A stretch of DNA of 64,000 nt from Methylobacterium mesophilicum SR1.6/6 (GTDB taxonomy: Bacteria > Pseudomonadota > Alphaproteobacteria > Rhizobiales > Beijerinckiaceae). Of the stretch, positions 62,152 through 64,000 are shown piece by piece. The stretch's first letter is position 1. Every line of letters begins with the position of its first letter. The notes beneath the pieces were generated by a model. That model was given only the letters and a program-made list of their open reading frames with translations, did not search any database and was not told the DNA's origin. The position numbers and the translations under genes were made by a program. The stretch lies in contig NZ_CP043538.1 in NCBI RefSeq assembly GCF_000364445.2, forward strand, positions 1,867,612-1,931,611, given 5' to 3'.

Positions 62152-64000
62152 TCAGGAGACCATCGTCCACCCGTCAACGGCCTCAGCCCGCCCGGACGCA
62201 TCCGCCTCGGTCGGGCCGCACTGCATGATGTCGCCCTCGATCCGACGATCGTGGTCCTCGGGCGCGCGCCGTTCCGGCCAAGCCCAGTCCCTCACCTCCG
62301 GCAGATCCTCGCCGGTGCGGCGGACGTGCTCGCGGTGGGCCGCCAGAGCGTCCCGCAGCGCTTGCTCGGCGTGCTCTGCGCGCGCCCCGAGACCCGGCAC
62401 GGCCCGTAGTGCGGCCTGCGCGAGGTGATAGCGGTCGAGCCGGTTCAGCACGCACATGTCGAAGGGCGTCGTGGTCGTGCCCTCCTCGATGAAGCCATGC
62501 ACGTGGAAATTGCCGTGATTTGTCCGCTTGTAGGTCAGCCGATGGATGAGCCACGGATAGCCGTGGTAGGCGAACACCACCGGTCGGCCGCGCGTGAACA
62601 GGCTGTCGAAGGTTGGGTCGTCGAGGCCGTGCGGGTGCGTCTCGGGCGCGGGCAGCGTCATCAGGTCGACGACGTTCACGACGCGGACCCTCAGCTCCGG
62701 CACGTGCCGGCGCAGCCAGTCCACGGCGGCCAGCATCTCCTGGGTCGGCACGTCGCCCGCGCAGGCCATCACCACGTCGGGTTCCGCCTCGCCCTCGTTC
62801 GAGGCCCAGTCCCAGATGTCGATGCCGGCCGCGCAATGCGTCACCGCCTCGTCCAGGCTCAGCCACTGGAGAGCGGGCTGCTTGCCGGCGACGACGACGT
62901 TGATGCGGTCGTAGGTGTGCAGGCAGTGGTCGGTGACGCAGAGCAGGCAGTTCGCGTCCGGCGGCAGGTAAATGCGGGCCGTGTCACCGCGCTTGTTCGC
63001 CACGAAATCGATGAAGCCCGGGTCCTGGTGGCTGAAGCCGTTGTGGTCCTGCCGCCAGACGTGGGACGAGAGCAGGATGTTGAGGGACGGCACGGGCCGG
63101 CGCCAGGGCAGGTCGCGGGACGACTTCAGCCACTTGGCGTGCTGGTTCACCATCGAATCGACGACGTGGGCGAAGGCCTCATAGGTCGCGAACAGGCCGT
63201 GCCGGCCGGTGAGGACATACCCCTCGAGCCAGCCCTCACAGAGGTGCTCGCTCAGCACCTCCATGACGCGCCCGTCCCGGGCGAGATGGTCGTCGCTAGG
63301 GAAGATCGCCTCCTGCCAGGCGCGGCCCGTCACCTCGAACACCGCATCCAGCCGATTCGACGCGGTCTCATCCGGCCCCATGATGCGGAAGTTGCGGGCC
63401 TTCGCGTTCAGGGTCAGGACGTCCCGCAGGTAGGTGCCCAGCGCCCGCGTCGCCTCTGCGCGGGTCCGACCCCGGCCCTGGACCGACACGGCGAAGTCCC
63501 TCAAGTCCGGGAGGCGCAGCGGCGCACTCGTGTGCGCGTTCGCATGCGGGTTGGCCGAGAGGCGCCGAGGTCCCTGCGGCGGCAGCTCGGCCAGGGCCGG
63601 CAGCAGCGAGCCGTCCTCCGCGAACAGGTCCTCCGGCCGGTAAGATCGCATCCAGGCTTGCAGGATCGCGAGATGCGCCGGGTTTTCCCGCGTAGCCGCG
63701 ACGGGCACCTGATGCGAGCGCCACGTCCCCTCGACCGGATTGCCCTCGACGGTCTTCGGTCCGGTCCAGCCCTTGGGGCTGCGCAGGACGATCATCGGCC
63801 AGTGCGGGCGCCCACCGTCGCCGCGGCCGGCGTGCCTTCGGATCTCCGCGATGGCGTCGAGGGCCGCGTCGAGGGCCGCGGCCATGGCCTGGTGCATCCG
63901 GGCCGGCTCGTTCCCATCCACGAAGGTCGGCGCGTAACCGTAGCCGACGAGGAGGCTGCGCAGCTCGGTCTCGGGCATGCGGGCGAGGATGGTCGGGTTG
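62152..64000 (-). CDS. xfp: Phosphoketolase (xylulose-5-phosphate/fructose-6-phosphate), 5' end outside the window
   Basis: The C-terminal three quarters (about 615 residues) of phosphoketolase; the frame is open through the right edge. It uses thiamine diphosphate to split sugar phosphates with inorganic phosphate into acetyl phosphate. Segments typical of the family are [54 protein letters not shown] and [20 protein letters not shown]. The acetyl phosphate product would normally go to acetate kinase, but that gene is truncated just downstream. At low oxygen it may provide ATP or acetyl-CoA through another enzyme. The promoter is outside the window. Confidence 0.92.
   Translation of the reverse strand, partial: NPTILARMPETELRSLLVGYGYAPTFVDGNEPARMHQAMAAALDAALDAIAEIRRHAGRGDGGRPHWPMIVLRSPKGWTGPKTVEGNPVEGTWRSHQVPVAATRENPAHLAILQAWMRSYRPEDLFAEDGSLLPALAELPPQGPRRLSANPHANAHTSAPLRLPDLRDFAVSVQGRGRTRAEATRALGTYLRDVLTLNAKARNFRIMGPDETASNRLDAVFEVTGRAWQEAIFPSDDHLARDGRVMEVLSEHLCEGWLEGYVLTGRHGLFATYEAFAHVVDSMVNQHAKWLKSSRDLPWRRPVPSLNILLSSHVWRQDHNGFSHQDPGFIDFVANKRGDTARIYLPPDANCLLCVTDHCLHTYDRINVVVAGKQPALQWLSLDEAVTHCAAGIDIWDWASNEGEAEPDVVMACAGDVPTQEMLAAVDWLRRHVPELRVRVVNVVDLMTLPAPETHPHGLDDPTFDSLFTRGRPVVFAYHGYPWLIHRLTYKRTNHGNFHVHGFIEEGTTTTPFDMCVLNRLDRYHLAQAALRAVPGLGARAEHAEQALRDALAAHREHVRRTGEDLPEVRDWAWPERRAPEDHDRRIEGDIMQCGPTEADASGRAEAVDGWTMVS

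Overview
The window is a high-GC alphaproteobacterial chromosome segment. An EcfG sigma factor with its NepR anti-sigma factor, a ChpT phosphotransferase beside cheA, an EipA-type DUF1134 protein, FixL/FixJ/FixK and an F1-ATPase zeta-like protein all point to Hyphomicrobiales. Gene order and protein style suggest Methylobacterium or Methylorubrum; that genus call is an inference without a database search.

Positions 1-3076 carry the end of an MFS transporter and two exported alpha/beta hydrolases. Positions 3077-17635 are a decayed accessory island with patches of low GC. It holds an IS630 transposase relic, a recombinase fragment, a dead IS256-family element with both inverted repeats that cuts a gene, a HEPN remnant, AT-rich orphan genes, an orphan type VI tip cassette, a broken Rhs repeat gene and a broken tyrosine integrase next to tRNA-Ser(GCU). 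The tip cassette consists of an Hcp domain fused to a VgrG-like tail, a DUF2169 adaptor, a PAAR-like DUF4150 protein with a frameshifted SHH-motif nuclease tail, and a candidate immunity gene.

Positions 17636-38916 are mostly conserved housekeeping DNA: tRNA-Ser, a glycosyltransferase, lysA with an LptM-type lipoprotein, the DUF1134 protein, a YHS protein, cysQ, glnE, chpT, a compact cheA-W-Y-B-R operon, an asparaginase-like gene, an isochorismatase-like gene and the ecfG/nepR general-stress pair.

Positions 39.8-64 kb form a low-oxygen stress island. FixL (haem PAS kinase), FixJ and a FixK/FNR-type regulator sit among three universal stress proteins, three P-type ATPases, a small cytochrome c, a BLUF photoreceptor, an SPW membrane protein, a DUF6455 protein, an APH-AAA fusion kinase, an S41 protease, an ATPase-zeta paralogue, a BON protein and phosphoketolase followed by a truncated acetate kinase start. 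Thirteen 14-bp FixK/FNR-like palindromes (TTGAT-N4-ATCAA type) lie in this stretch, most of them 38-120 bp before a start codon. One FixLJ-FixK circuit probably switches on the whole island when oxygen falls. The gene content resembles the mycobacterial DosR dormancy regulon.

The two most novel items are this densely boxed FixK stress regulon and the Hcp-VgrG-tail fusion with its nuclease/immunity cassette. Many accessory genes are broken by single-base changes in homopolymer runs, while the long housekeeping genes are intact. I therefore favour real decay, but local consensus errors are not excluded.
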